NCBI GenBank assembly: GCA_050742975.1
Contig: JBOGDQ010000300.1
Span: 1 to 7,314 of the forward strand
Reading direction: 5' to 3'
Length of the DNA: 7,314 bases
Origin: JBDTGE01 sp050742975
Lineage (GTDB): Bacteria; Actinomycetota; Actinomycetes; Mycobacteriales; Jatrophihabitantaceae
Part shown: positions 1 to 5,469 of the stretch, one piece after another
Layout of the letters: the number at the start of each line of letters is the position of its first letter
Numbering within the stretch: the stretch's first letter is position 1
Position numbers and translations under genes: made by a program
The notes under the pieces: model-generated
The model's input: only the letters and a program-made list of their open reading frames with translations
The model's database searches: none
Told to the model about the DNA's origin: nothing

Positions 1-81
1 ACGGGTCAGGTCTGCCTGCTGTCAGTGCGAACCGGCAGCGTCCGCGCCGATCCCGACGCGGATCTGCTCTTCCGCCGCTGA
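1..81 (+). CDS. possible C-terminal end of a gene entering from the left
   Basis: Reading frame 1 is open from the window edge to a TGA at 79-81 and gives 26 residues ending DADLLFRR. About four fifths of its codons end in G or C, as expected for a real gene in DNA of this composition, and the residue mix looks like an ordinary soluble protein tail. The fragment is too short to recognise a family. Frame 2 over the same bases is also open, so this choice is uncertain. It lies on the far side of the duplicated tRNA fragment and so would belong to the original chromosome or to a neighbouring island. Confidence 0.3.
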   Translation, partial: TGQVCLLSVRTGSVRADPDADLLFRR

Positions 82-88
82 TCCCGAG

Positions 89-340
89 TTGGCCGACACG
101 CTGGCTGAGGCCCAACGAGGGAGGTACAACCGGGCATACGAACAGATCGAGGCGGCCGGCAATGCGACGCACATAGCGTTGGTTCACATTCTCGTGCCGC
201 TGGCCGCTGACGATCTTGACGCCAGACCGTCGGAGGCCCCGTCTTCGCTTGCGCCCGGCAGGACTCGAACCTGCAACCTCTTGATCCGTAGTCAAGTGCT
301 CCGGCGGATACCGGTCGTGCGAGTCGATCTTGCCTATTGA
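89..340 (+). CDS. doubtful short ORF ending in the tRNA-fragment repeat
   Basis: This 83-codon frame starts at a TTG eight bases after the TGA of the preceding frame and has no convincing ribosome site. The first 50 or so residues are charged and helical-looking (for example NRAYEQIEAAG) with moderately G/C-rich third positions (about 74%), so this part may be, or may once have been, coding. From about residue 54 onward the frame is only a translation of the duplicated tRNA-Arg segment (251-301) and 39 bases beyond it, which is not genuine protein sequence. The frame is open upstream to the window edge, so the true start may lie outside. It may be a gene whose 3' end was replaced by the att junction. 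I do not recognise a family. Confidence 0.2.
   Translation: MADTLAEAQRGRYNRAYEQIEAAGNATHIALVHILVPLAADDLDARPSEAPSSLAPGRTRTCNLLIRSQVLRRIPVVRVDLAY
251..301 (-). repeat. distal att-like copy of tRNA-Arg 3' part
   Basis: All 51 bases match 2701-2751, covering tRNA positions 22-72: the 3' strand of the D stem, the anticodon arm with ACG, the variable loop, the T arm and the 3' acceptor strand. Identity stops sharply on both sides (250 versus 2700, and 302 versus 2752 onward). No 5' acceptor strand or 5' D-stem strand follows, so this copy cannot form a tRNA. It is the expected outer attachment site of an element inserted in the tRNA gene. Confidence 0.85.
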
Positions 341-386
341 CTGCAGGGCCGTCGGCGTGCCCGGCTGGGGATGGTGCGGGGTGTCA

Positions 387-494
387 CTACGCCACTTCGG
401 TCGTCCCGCCGGCACTGTGAACCACAACCTGCCGCAGTGCCCGCAGGCTGGTCACGCTGATCGGCACGTGGTGAAGGACGGCGGCTAGGCTCAT
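387..494 (-). CDS. possible 35-residue ORF downstream of hipA
   Basis: An ATG at 494 opens a 35-codon frame ending in TAG at 387-389. It begins MSLAAVLHHVPISV and ends SAGGTTEVA. Roughly four fifths of the codons end in G or C and the residue mix is protein-like, more so than the other frames here. It lies 30 bp beyond the hipA stop on the same strand, so it could be a third gene of the operon or the relic of a longer gene. The ATG sits in a 19-bp tandem duplication that also supplies an earlier ATG (513) in another frame. There is no strong ribosome site and no family that I recognise. Confidence 0.2.
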   Translation of the reverse strand: MSLAAVLHHVPISVTSLRALRQVVVHSAGGTTEVA

Positions 495-514
495 CGGCGG
501 CGGCTAGGCTCATC
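479..514. repeat. tandem duplication, 17-bp unit with 19-bp period
   Basis: The 17 bases CGGCGGCTAGGCTCATC occur at 479-495 and again at 498-514, giving a 19-bp period. On the minus strand each copy carries an ATG (starting at 494 and 513), placed in different frames by the 19-bp period. The first copy lies 11 bp past the hipA stop. It looks like a recent slippage duplication. Confidence 0.85.
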
Positions 515-524
515 CTCGCGCCGG

Positions 525-1784
525 TTAGTAGAAGATGCCGCGGTTGAGGATTTGGCGTTGCCACAACTGGTCACGCTCGGCGTGGGTCAGCGCGCACTCC
601 TCGGCCGCGTCAGTCCACTGCTCTCCGATGGCGCTCACCTGGGCGTCGATGATGTCCTGAGCCTGTGCCGTCGACAGGTGATACACGGCGGCCGCGGCCC
701 GGCAGGTCGTCAACGTGCTGTCCCGCTCACCGTTGGACCCGATCGCCATCGCCTGCGCTGCGGTTTCCCCGGACCGCGGCTGTGGGCACAGGTCGTAGGC
801 CGGGCTGAGCGTCAGCTGCGCACCGTCCCAGAACGCGGCGTGGTTGCGCGGGTGATCGTCAGTGTTGCTGATGCACACGTTGAACACGATGCGAGCGAAC
901 AGCTCCCGCAACGTCTCGTCCGGGTCGGTGAACCGGGCCCGGATCTGCTCGGCGAGCTCGGCGTAGCTGCCGTGGCGGGCCCCGAGGAACTCGTCGAGTC
1001 CGAGAATCGTCAACGCCGACACCAGCAGCCGCCGCTGCCCGGGCACCGTGGTCCGATCGAACCGTTCCACCAGCAGCACGTCCCTGCCGGCGCAGGAGAC
1101 TAGTTCGCTACCGGCCACGTCGAGCCCGACCCGCCGGGCCAGGTCCATCCCGACCGCTTCGGCTTTCACCACGGGGCGGACGTCGGCAGTGGAGGAGAAT
1201 TTCGCGATCACGTGTCGGCCGTGGTCCTCGAGCAGCGCCTTCGGCCGGGCCCCGCCGATGGACGTGCCCCGGGTCAGGGCCTCGACCAGCGGTTCCGGCA
1301 GCGGACGACCCTCCTCCAGCATGCGGGCCGCGTCTTGCAGCTGCGCCAGCGTCGCGGTCCGATTTCGGGCGGCGGCGTACGCCGCCGGGCTGTCCTGGAA
1401 GTCCAGCGCCCCGACCCGGTCCGAGCCGCTCGACTCGAGCAGGTACGTCAGCAGCGACAGATCCCCGGTGTCGCTAGCCGCATCCAGATGCCCGACGCGG
1501 CGAGCCAGGATGACCCGCTGTCCCCACGCGTCCGGGCCGGCGTCCCGCAAGCAGCCGGCTACCGACAGCGACCCGAGCGGGCGGATCGGCCCCGTTCCCA
1601 GCGGCAACTCCGGCAGGTACAGCGGCACGGCGTCCGGGCGCGCCAGGTAGCTTCGCCCGTAGGTGAAGGTGTGATAGTCGGGGGTTACCTCGTCGAGCCG
1701 GCCGCAGACGACCGGCCCGGTCGCGCCCGGCAGCCAGATCCACACGAACACGCGGGTGGGGGCCGAACGGTCAGAAGTTGTCAT
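525..1784 (-). CDS. hipA: HipA-family serine/threonine kinase toxin
   Basis: This is a 419-residue kinase of the HipA type II toxin family, close to the usual family length. The N-terminal subdomain (about residues 10-105) has the typical GRL and LRDAGPDAWGQR segments. The kinase core shows the flexible loop SIGGARPK (175-182), whose first serine matches the autophosphorylated Ser150 of E. coli HipA. It also shows a candidate ATP lysine in HVIAKFSS (K195), VERFDR (239-244), the catalytic NTDDHPRN (307-314) and the metal-binding SPAYD (327-331), so it appears active. Known HipA kinases phosphorylate aminoacyl-tRNA synthetases such as GltX and so arrest translation; the target here is unknown. 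I chose the ATG at 1784 over the upstream start at 1811 because CGGGAG lies about 8 bases before it and because it gives a 14-bp overlap with hipB, which suggests translational coupling. It is the distal gene of the hipBA operon. Confidence 0.93.
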   Translation of the reverse strand: MTTSDRSAPTRVFVWIWLPGATGPVVCGRLDEVTPDYHTFTYGRSYLARPDAVPLYLPELPLGTGPIRPLGSLSVAGCLRDAGPDAWGQRVILARRVGHLDAASDTGDLSLLTYLLESSGSDRVGALDFQDSPAAYAAARNRTATLAQLQDAARMLEEGRPLPEPLVEALTRGTSIGGARPKALLEDHGRHVIAKFSSTADVRPVVKAEAVGMDLARRVGLDVAGSELVSCAGRDVLLVERFDRTTVPGQRRLLVSALTILGLDEFLGARHGSYAELAEQIRARFTDPDETLRELFARIVFNVCISNTDDHPRNHAAFWDGAQLTLSPAYDLCPQPRSGETAAQAMAIGSNGERDSTLTTCRAAAAVYHLSTAQAQDIIDAQVSAIGEQWTDAAEECALTHAERDQLWQRQILNRGIFY

Positions 1785-2106
1785 CGACCGGCTCCCGGCG
1801 GGACCGCACATGCGCCGGGAGCAGCGCCAGCCGGTCCCGCTGCCGGTCGGCCAGCGAACTGAGCTCGCCGGGCGCTGCCGCGAACAGCGGCACCCCGAGC
1901 AGAGTCGCCAGCTCGAACACGACCCCTACCGCCACGGTGGGCTCGCCACGCTCGGCGCTGCGAAGCGTGTTCACCGAGATCCCCGCCCGCTGGGCCAGTT
2001 CGGCTGCGGTCCAGCGACGTTCCCGCCGCGCGGCCGCGATCTGCAGCCCGAGCACGGTCGCCGCCTCCCGCGCCGGGCGGGAGTAGACATGCGGGCGTCG
2101 CGCCAT
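1771..2106 (-). CDS. hipB: HipB-like antitoxin, XRE-family repressor
   Basis: This 111-residue protein has an XRE/Cro helix-turn-helix at about residues 17-74. The recognition part runs from TAAELAQRAGIS through VNTLRSAERGEP, followed by the helix containing FELATLLGVPL. The C-terminal 35 or so residues are charged and probably flexible, as in HipB proteins that bind the toxin and are degraded by proteases. The gene lies directly upstream of hipA and its last 14 bases overlap the hipA start. In the known family HipB dimers neutralise HipA and repress the operon, with HipA acting as corepressor. The start ATG at 2106 has an AGAGGA about 10 bases upstream. A perfect palindrome 49 bp upstream (2155-2174) is the probable binding site. 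The name rests on the helix-turn-helix plus the hipA partner. Confidence 0.88.
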   Translation of the reverse strand: MARRPHVYSRPAREAATVLGLQIAAARRERRWTAAELAQRAGISVNTLRSAERGEPTVAVGVVFELATLLGVPLFAAAPGELSSLADRQRDRLALLPAHVRSRREPVDDNF

Positions 2107-2109
2107 CGC

Positions 2110-2420
2110 TCACCAATCCTCTCGGCCGTCAATGTAACCACAGTATCTGTCTATAACATCAATACACTGATGTTCAGCCGTGATCGTGGTGGCGACGCGC
2201 TGGATGGCGCCGGCGCTTCCGGCTTGGACGGTGTTGTGGTCGCCGCTGATCGACACGACCGTCGCCATCGGGATGGGCCGGTCGTCGTTGACTGAGCGGC
2301 CGCTGCGCGCCGCGCGGATGCCCTTGGCGGTGATGCTCGGGCGAAGGACTCCCGCGCCCCAGTACCGGTGAGGTAGCCGTCCTCGGCAAGCTGCCGGGTG
2401 CCGTGGGCGATCTCCGGGTC
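2110..2420 (-). pseudogene. frameshifted relic of a small island gene
   Basis: Two adjacent minus-strand frames read as parts of one protein. Bases 2420-2358 encode DPEIAHGTRQLAEDGYLTGTG, and from about 2349 the frame one base back (-1) continues with VLRPSITAKGIRAARSG, then SISGDHNTVQAGSAGAIQ (about 2250-2199), and runs to a TGA at 2110-2112. The order 'D-x-EIA-x-G-x-x-x-L-x-x-x-GYL-x-G', then 'I-T-x-KGI', then an N/Q/G-rich strand such as GDHNTVQAGS is, from memory, that of small winged-helix-like proteins of unknown function common in actinobacterial islands. Loss of one base between about 2357 and 2350 would explain the break. The protein-like sequence stops at about 2170, where the hipB operator begins, so the 3' end also looks cut. 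No start codon can be assigned. Confidence 0.5.
2133..2178 (-). promoter_or_regulatory. hipBA promoter-operator region
   Basis: This is an AT-rich patch in very GC-rich DNA, just upstream of hipB. It contains a perfect inverted repeat AACATCA-atacac-TGATGTT at 2155-2174 and a smaller one, ACAG-TAT-CTGT, at 2140-2150. On the minus strand TATAGA (2155-2150) and GATACT (2147-2142) are possible -10 elements, but neither has a good -35 partner, so the exact promoter is left open. The E. coli HipB operators have the same overall style (short arms around an 8-bp spacer, 18 bp in all). The operator would overlap or abut the promoter, which fits autorepression. Confidence 0.6.
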
Positions 2421-2466
2421 GGCAGGGCACCCACGGTTCGTGGTGCGAGCAGCGGCTCCAGTCCAT

Positions 2467-2699
2467 CGTGGGCGGGCCCGTCCCGGGGCGGCCGCCGGCC
2501 CGGCCCGGCCCGGTGGCCCGTGCGACCGTGTCCGGCCGCGGGCCGGAGTTGTGTCCAGCGGCGCCGTCCCGAGGCGGCCGCCGGCCCGGTCAGCGCCCGG
2601 CGCGGCGTACCGACACTGATCCCGTGATCACCGATCGGTGGGAGAATGCCCGCGTAGGGAAAAGGAGTCAGCGTGATGATGGGTCGGCTGGATGTGGTG
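2467..2699. other. non-coding stretch between the relic gene and tRNA-Arg
   Basis: Apart from the GC-rich repeat, this stretch holds no credible gene. A good ribosome-site-like AAAGGAG (2660-2666) is followed by GTGATGATG (2672-2680) on the plus strand, but that frame runs into the tRNA gene and stops at 2738-2740. The relic gene may have begun here before decay. This is also where the integrase gene of a tRNA-inserted island is commonly found, and none is present. Confidence 0.5.
2479..2589. repeat. 25-bp imperfect direct repeat in GC-rich zone
   Basis: Bases 2479-2503 and 2565-2589 match at 24 of 25 positions (core GGCGGCCGCCGGCCCGG), 86 bp apart. Between them TCCGGCC-gcg-GGCCGGA (2531-2547) forms a perfect 7-bp stem. 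All frames over this stretch give low-complexity proline, glycine, arginine and alanine, so I read it as non-coding. It lies within 230 bp of the tRNA 3' end, where integrase arm sites or a tRNA terminator might be expected, but nothing ties it to either role. Confidence 0.7.
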
Positions 2700-2772
2700 C
2701 GCGCCCGGCAGGACTCGAACCTGCAACCTCTTGATCCGTAGTCAAGTGCTCTATCCGTTGAGCTACGGGCGC
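2700..2772 (-). tRNA. tRNA-Arg (ACG)
   Basis: A complete 73-nt cloverleaf can be laid out: 7-bp acceptor stem (GCGCCCG with CGGGCGC), D arm with GCTC and GAGC, 5-bp anticodon stem CTTGA/TCAAG around the loop CTACGGA with anticodon ACG, a 5-nt variable loop, T arm GCAGG-TTCGAAT-CCTGC, and discriminator G. CCA is not encoded. It is transcribed away from the tRNA-Ser 68 bp upstream. Its last 51 nt before the discriminator are duplicated at 251-301, which marks it as an island insertion site. The wobble A34 would need deamination to inosine to read CGU, CGC and CGA, as is usual for tRNA-Arg(ACG). Confidence 0.97.
2701..2751 (-). repeat. proximal att-like repeat inside tRNA-Arg
   Basis: This is the 51-bp segment shared exactly with 251-301. 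It starts at tRNA nucleotide 22 (first base of the 3' D-stem strand) and ends at nucleotide 72, one base short of the discriminator. Tyrosine integrases typically cross over in the anticodon or T arm, both of which lie inside it. Confidence 0.85.
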
Positions 2773-2840
2773 CTGATGTACCGCCGGGAGAGTCTACCGG
2801 GTGGACCAACCTGCCCCGGACACGCGGCGGAACCGTGCAG

Positions 2841-2930
2841 CGGAGGCTCCGGGATTCGAACCCGGGATGGGCGGTTAACCCAAACCGCATTAGCAGTGCG
2901 GCGCCATAGACCAGACTAGGCGAAGCCTCC
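2841..2930 (-). tRNA. tRNA-Ser (GCT)
   Basis: This 90-nt class II tRNA has acceptor stem GGAGGCT with AGCCTCC, anticodon stem CCGCA/TGCGG around the loop CTGCTAA (anticodon GCT, reading AGC and AGU), a long variable arm containing the stem TGGG/CCCA, T arm CCGGG-TTCGAAT-CCCGG, and discriminator G, the usual serine base. CCA is not encoded. It is followed by tRNA-Arg on the same strand, so the two are probably one transcript. Confidence 0.96.
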
Positions 2931-2968
2931 TGCGGCCGATGCCCAAAGGCAACGGCCACCGGGCGTGA

Positions 2969-2998
2969 AGCCTACAAGGTCGACCGACGGCCCTCCAA
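2969..2998 (-). promoter_or_regulatory. probable promoter of the tRNA-Ser/tRNA-Arg unit
   Basis: On the minus strand TTGGAG (2998-2993) and TAGGCT (2974-2969) are separated by 18 bp, a fair match to a main-sigma actinobacterial promoter. Transcription would begin near 2962, leaving a leader of about 30 nt before the mature tRNA-Ser 5' end at 2930. It lies in the short gap after the stop of the upstream membrane-protein gene. This is a prediction from spacing and consensus only. Confidence 0.42.
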
Positions 2999-3005
2999 CG
3001 TGCGG

Positions 3006-4760
3006 CTAGACCCGCCCCAGCAGCCGCTTGAGACGGTGCGGTCGGACGATGAATGCCTCCGCCTCGAGCGCCGCGACCGCGATCCTGGGCAGGTCCCGGG
3101 TGGACGGATACGAGATGAACCGCGGCTCCCAGTACGGCCGGAACTTCACGTTGAAGCGGTACAGCGACTCGATCTGCCACCAGCGCGAGACGAACACCAG
3201 GACCCGCCGCCACGCACGCAGGATCGGGCCGGCGCCGATCCTCTCGCCCCGCTCGATCGCGTCCCGGAACACGGCGAAGTTGAGCGAGACGCGGTGCACG
3301 CCGAGGCACGGTGCGGCCTCGACGAGCTGCGCGATCATGAACTCGTTCAGCCCGTTGTCGGCGCCACGGTCGCGCCGCATCAGATCGAGCGAGAGCCCGT
3401 CCGGGCCCCACGGGACGAAGTGCAGCAGCCCGGCCAGCGAGCCGTCGCGGTGGGCCGTGGCGAGGACGCAGCACGGGTCGGCCGGATCACCGAGCCGGGA
3501 GAGCGCCATCGAGAAACCCCGCTCGACCGCGTCACCCCGCCAGGCGTCGGCCGCACGGCACAGCTCGGCGAACTCGTCCGGCGCGATGTCGTGAGCGCGG
3601 CGAACACGGACCTCGTAGCCGCCGCGAGCCACGCGCGTGCAGGCCTGCCGGACCCCACGCATCGGCCGACCGTCGAGGGTGAAGTCGGCGACGTCGATGA
3701 TCGCCTCGTCGCCGAGCTCCAGCGCCGCCAGGTCGTACTCGCGCTTGAACACCGTCGCGCCGAGCTCACTGCCGCCCATGACGGCGGGCGTCCAGCCGTA
3801 CTGCTCGACGAGGTCGCGGTACGCGGCGATCGCGCCGGGCCACGCCTCCGGATCACCGATCGGGTCGCCGCTCGCGAGGGCGACGCCGTGCACGACGCGA
3901 TAGGTGATCGCTGCCTTGCCCGTCGGGGACCAGATCACCGACTTGTCCCGGCGCAGCGCGAAGTACCCGAGCGAGTCACGAGCACCCTGGCGCTCCAGCA
4001 GCGCCCGCAGCCGACTCTCGTCGTCCGCCGACAGCCGGGCGATCGGCTCGGACGGGCGGAGCACCAGAAGCACCGTGACCACCACGATGATCAGCCCGAA
4101 CCCGAACAGCGTGCCGTGCAGCGCGTCGTCGAATGCCTCGTGCCGGATCTGCACCTCGCCGTTCCCGCCGACCAGCCCGAACAGCACCTCATGCAACCGG
4201 GCCCAGAAGGACGGGTGGCCGACCACCTGCCGTGATACGTAGATCATCGCCAGACCGAGCGCGACGGCCCCGAGCGCGAGCTGCGCGAACACCTTCGCGG
4301 CGAACCAGCGGCTGTGCGGATCGGACCGCGCGGTGAACCGCGAGCGGGCGGTCAGCAGCAGAACCAGCAGGATCAACGTGATCGCGGCCTCGACATACCG
4401 ACGTTCGTCCCGGAAGAAGTGCGCGAGCGTCATCACGAATGTCACGGCCACGCCCACCTGCCAGGCGAGCCGCTTGCGCTTGCGCAGGCCGGCGGCCACT
4501 CGCAGCAACAGCACGCCGGACACGAACACGACCGCAGCCGCGGCGGCGCTCGCCGGCACCGGGATGATCTTGGTCAGGCCGTGGACACGGTGCCGTTCGG
4601 AGGCCCAGATCGCGTCGACCACGGTCAGCAGCCCGAGCAGCGCGGCGATGGTGGCGATCAGGTTGGGTGCCCGGACCAGGTAGCCGGCCCGAAACGTTGC
4701 CCACCGGCCGCGTTCGACGCTCGAGCGTTCCCGGGTGGACACGGCCCCATGCTGCCGCAC
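3006..4760 (-). CDS. LysX/MprF-like phosphatidylglycerol aminoacyltransferase
   Basis: This 584-residue membrane protein has about six hydrophobic helices in the N-terminal 240 residues (roughly 32-52, 68-90, 99-115, 121-137, 155-175, 218-236), then a soluble domain of the LPG synthase C type (formerly DUF2156, a GNAT-like fold). Recognisable segments are DSLGYFALRRDK (262-273), GVALASGDPIGD (292-303), RRDRGADNGLNEFMI (462-476), VSLNFAVFRD (491-500) and SLYRFNVKFRPYWEPRF (532-548). Family members move lysine or alanine from aminoacyl-tRNA to phosphatidylglycerol in the inner membrane, lowering its negative charge and giving resistance to cationic peptides. Mycobacterial LysX also carries a fused lysyl-tRNA synthetase; this protein ends after the transferase domain, so it would use the cell's ordinary tRNA pool. 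The amino acid is not predictable. A GTG at 4742 is an equally plausible start. It lies 45 bp after the TetR gene on the same strand and is probably co-transcribed. Confidence 0.85.
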   Translation of the reverse strand: MRQHGAVSTRERSSVERGRWATFRAGYLVRAPNLIATIAALLGLLTVVDAIWASERHRVHGLTKIIPVPASAAAAAVVFVSGVLLLRVAAGLRKRKRLAWQVGVAVTFVMTLAHFFRDERRYVEAAITLILLVLLLTARSRFTARSDPHSRWFAAKVFAQLALGAVALGLAMIYVSRQVVGHPSFWARLHEVLFGLVGGNGEVQIRHEAFDDALHGTLFGFGLIIVVVTVLLVLRPSEPIARLSADDESRLRALLERQGARDSLGYFALRRDKSVIWSPTGKAAITYRVVHGVALASGDPIGDPEAWPGAIAAYRDLVEQYGWTPAVMGGSELGATVFKREYDLAALELGDEAIIDVADFTLDGRPMRGVRQACTRVARGGYEVRVRRAHDIAPDEFAELCRAADAWRGDAVERGFSMALSRLGDPADPCCVLATAHRDGSLAGLLHFVPWGPDGLSLDLMRRDRGADNGLNEFMIAQLVEAAPCLGVHRVSLNFAVFRDAIERGERIGAGPILRAWRRVLVFVSRWWQIESLYRFNVKFRPYWEPRFISYPSTRDLPRIAVAALEAEAFIVRPHRLKRLLGRV

Positions 4761-4805
4761 CTACCGGCTGCGACCGGACGCCCTCTCAGCGCGCACCGGC
4801 GTGAG

Positions 4806-5420
4806 CTAGCGCACCTCGATGAGGGGCACCAGGACGTCGTCCATGATCGCCTGGATGTCCTTCTTGGTGACCGGTTCGCGCATCAGGATCACCCGGTGCG
4901 CGATGACGGCGGGCAGCACGTCCGCGACCAGCTCGCACACGGCTCCCGGCCGGACCTCGCCCCGCTGAACCCCGCGCTGGAGCAACGCCATGAGTGCGGC
5001 CCGTCGTGGAGCCTGGAACCGCTCGTCGACGGTCCGGGCGAGCTCGGGGTCGCTGAACGCCTCGCACTTGATCGCCCGCATGACGCTGCCGGCGGGACTG
5101 TCCAGGATGGACGCGATGATCTGCGCGATCTGGTGCAGCGCATCGACGGTGCTGACGTCGTCCGCGAACTCCATCCCGAGTCCGCACTGCTCGGGCGTCG
5201 GCAGCGTGCCGCACAGCGCGTCCAGGACCAGCACCTGCTTGCTCGGCCAGCGACGGTAGATGCTGGCCTTGCCGGTGTGTGCCCGGGCCGCGACACCCTC
5301 GACGCTGAACGCGTTGTAGCCGACCTCGGTCAGTTCCGCGTAGGCCGCGGCGAGAATCGCGTCCTCGAGCGCGGCGCCGCGCTTGCGCTGCACCACCGGC
5401 GTTGCCGTCGTCGCCGTCAT
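4806..5420 (-). CDS. TetR/AcrR-family transcriptional repressor
   Basis: This 204-residue protein is of standard family length. The N-terminal DNA-binding domain covers about residues 15-65, with the helix-turn-helix in FSVEGVAARAHTGKASIYRRWPSK (38-61), the family signature. The remaining all-helical part binds ligand and dimerises and gives no clue to the ligand. The ATG at 5420 has an AGAGG about 11 bases upstream, a slightly long spacing. The gene is divergent from the efflux transporter across 144 bp, the standard layout for a TetR repressor controlling an exporter. The membrane-lipid gene follows after 45 bp. I infer autoregulation plus control of the transporter through the pseudo-palindrome at 5470-5491, with release by a toxic substrate of the pump. 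Confidence 0.93.
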   Translation of the reverse strand: MTATTATPVVQRKRGAALEDAILAAAYAELTEVGYNAFSVEGVAARAHTGKASIYRRWPSKQVLVLDALCGTLPTPEQCGLGMEFADDVSTVDALHQIAQIIASILDSPAGSVMRAIKCEAFSDPELARTVDERFQAPRRAALMALLQRGVQRGEVRPGAVCELVADVLPAVIAHRVILMREPVTKKDIQAIMDDVLVPLIEVR

Positions 5421-5469
5421 GCGTTGTCAGACCTCTCGCGGAATATTTGTTCGCTACCAGGACGTACTC

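Larger units (their letters stand above)
251..2751. mobile_element. mini genomic island inserted at tRNA-Arg, carrying hipBA
   Basis: The segment is bounded by two identical 51-bp direct repeats (251-301 and 2701-2751). The right copy is the 3' part of an intact tRNA-Arg gene and the left copy is a free fragment with no 5' half. This arrangement is the classic footprint of tyrosine-recombinase insertion into a tRNA gene, in which the element carries the tRNA 3' part and so restores the gene. The inferred unit is 2,450 bp. In the order read from the tRNA it contains a GC-rich repeat zone, a broken small gene, hipB, hipA, a short tandem duplication and the distal repeat. No integrase, excisionase, replication gene or transposase is visible. 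It is therefore an internally deleted remnant, or a satellite that depends on another element. The repeats are seen directly; the island interpretation is inference. Confidence 0.72.

Noticed and set aside
251..301. A second tRNA-Arg gene
   Set aside because: Only nucleotides 22-72 are present; no 5' acceptor or 5' D-stem strand follows, so it cannot fold into a tRNA.
479..514. A CRISPR-like repeat
   Set aside because: There are only two copies, with a 2-bp gap and no spacers or cas genes; it is a simple tandem duplication.
334..564. A 76-codon minus-strand ORF starting inside hipA
   Set aside because: It overlaps the 3' end of hipA out of frame, is Arg/Pro/Ser-rich, and crosses the 19-bp tandem duplication; the 35-codon frame in the same place looks more protein-like.
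1785..1811. An upstream start for hipA at 1811
   Set aside because: The extra nine residues overlap deeper into hipB and have no better ribosome site, while the ATG at 1784 has CGGGAG at good spacing.
2692..2919. Plus-strand ORF with GRTRTCNLLIRSQ over the tRNA genes
   Set aside because: This is the well-known spurious peptide from the antisense strand of a tRNA and has no ribosome site or coding signal of its own.
2174..2959. A 261-codon minus-strand ORF across both tRNA genes
   Set aside because: It is a translation of tRNA genes and GC-rich non-coding DNA; segments such as SSTDRALDYGSRGCRFESC are the usual artefact of reading through a tRNA-Arg gene.
3000..4235. A 411-codon plus-strand ORF opposite the lipid enzyme gene
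   Set aside because: It is very rich in Arg, Pro, Asp and Glu with no recognisable domain and mirrors the codon bias of the real gene on the other strand.
5437..5454. A second TetR half-palindrome around GCGGAATATTTGTTCGC
   Set aside because: The arms pair poorly once the A/T-rich centre is discounted, and it is much weaker than the 5470-5491 site.
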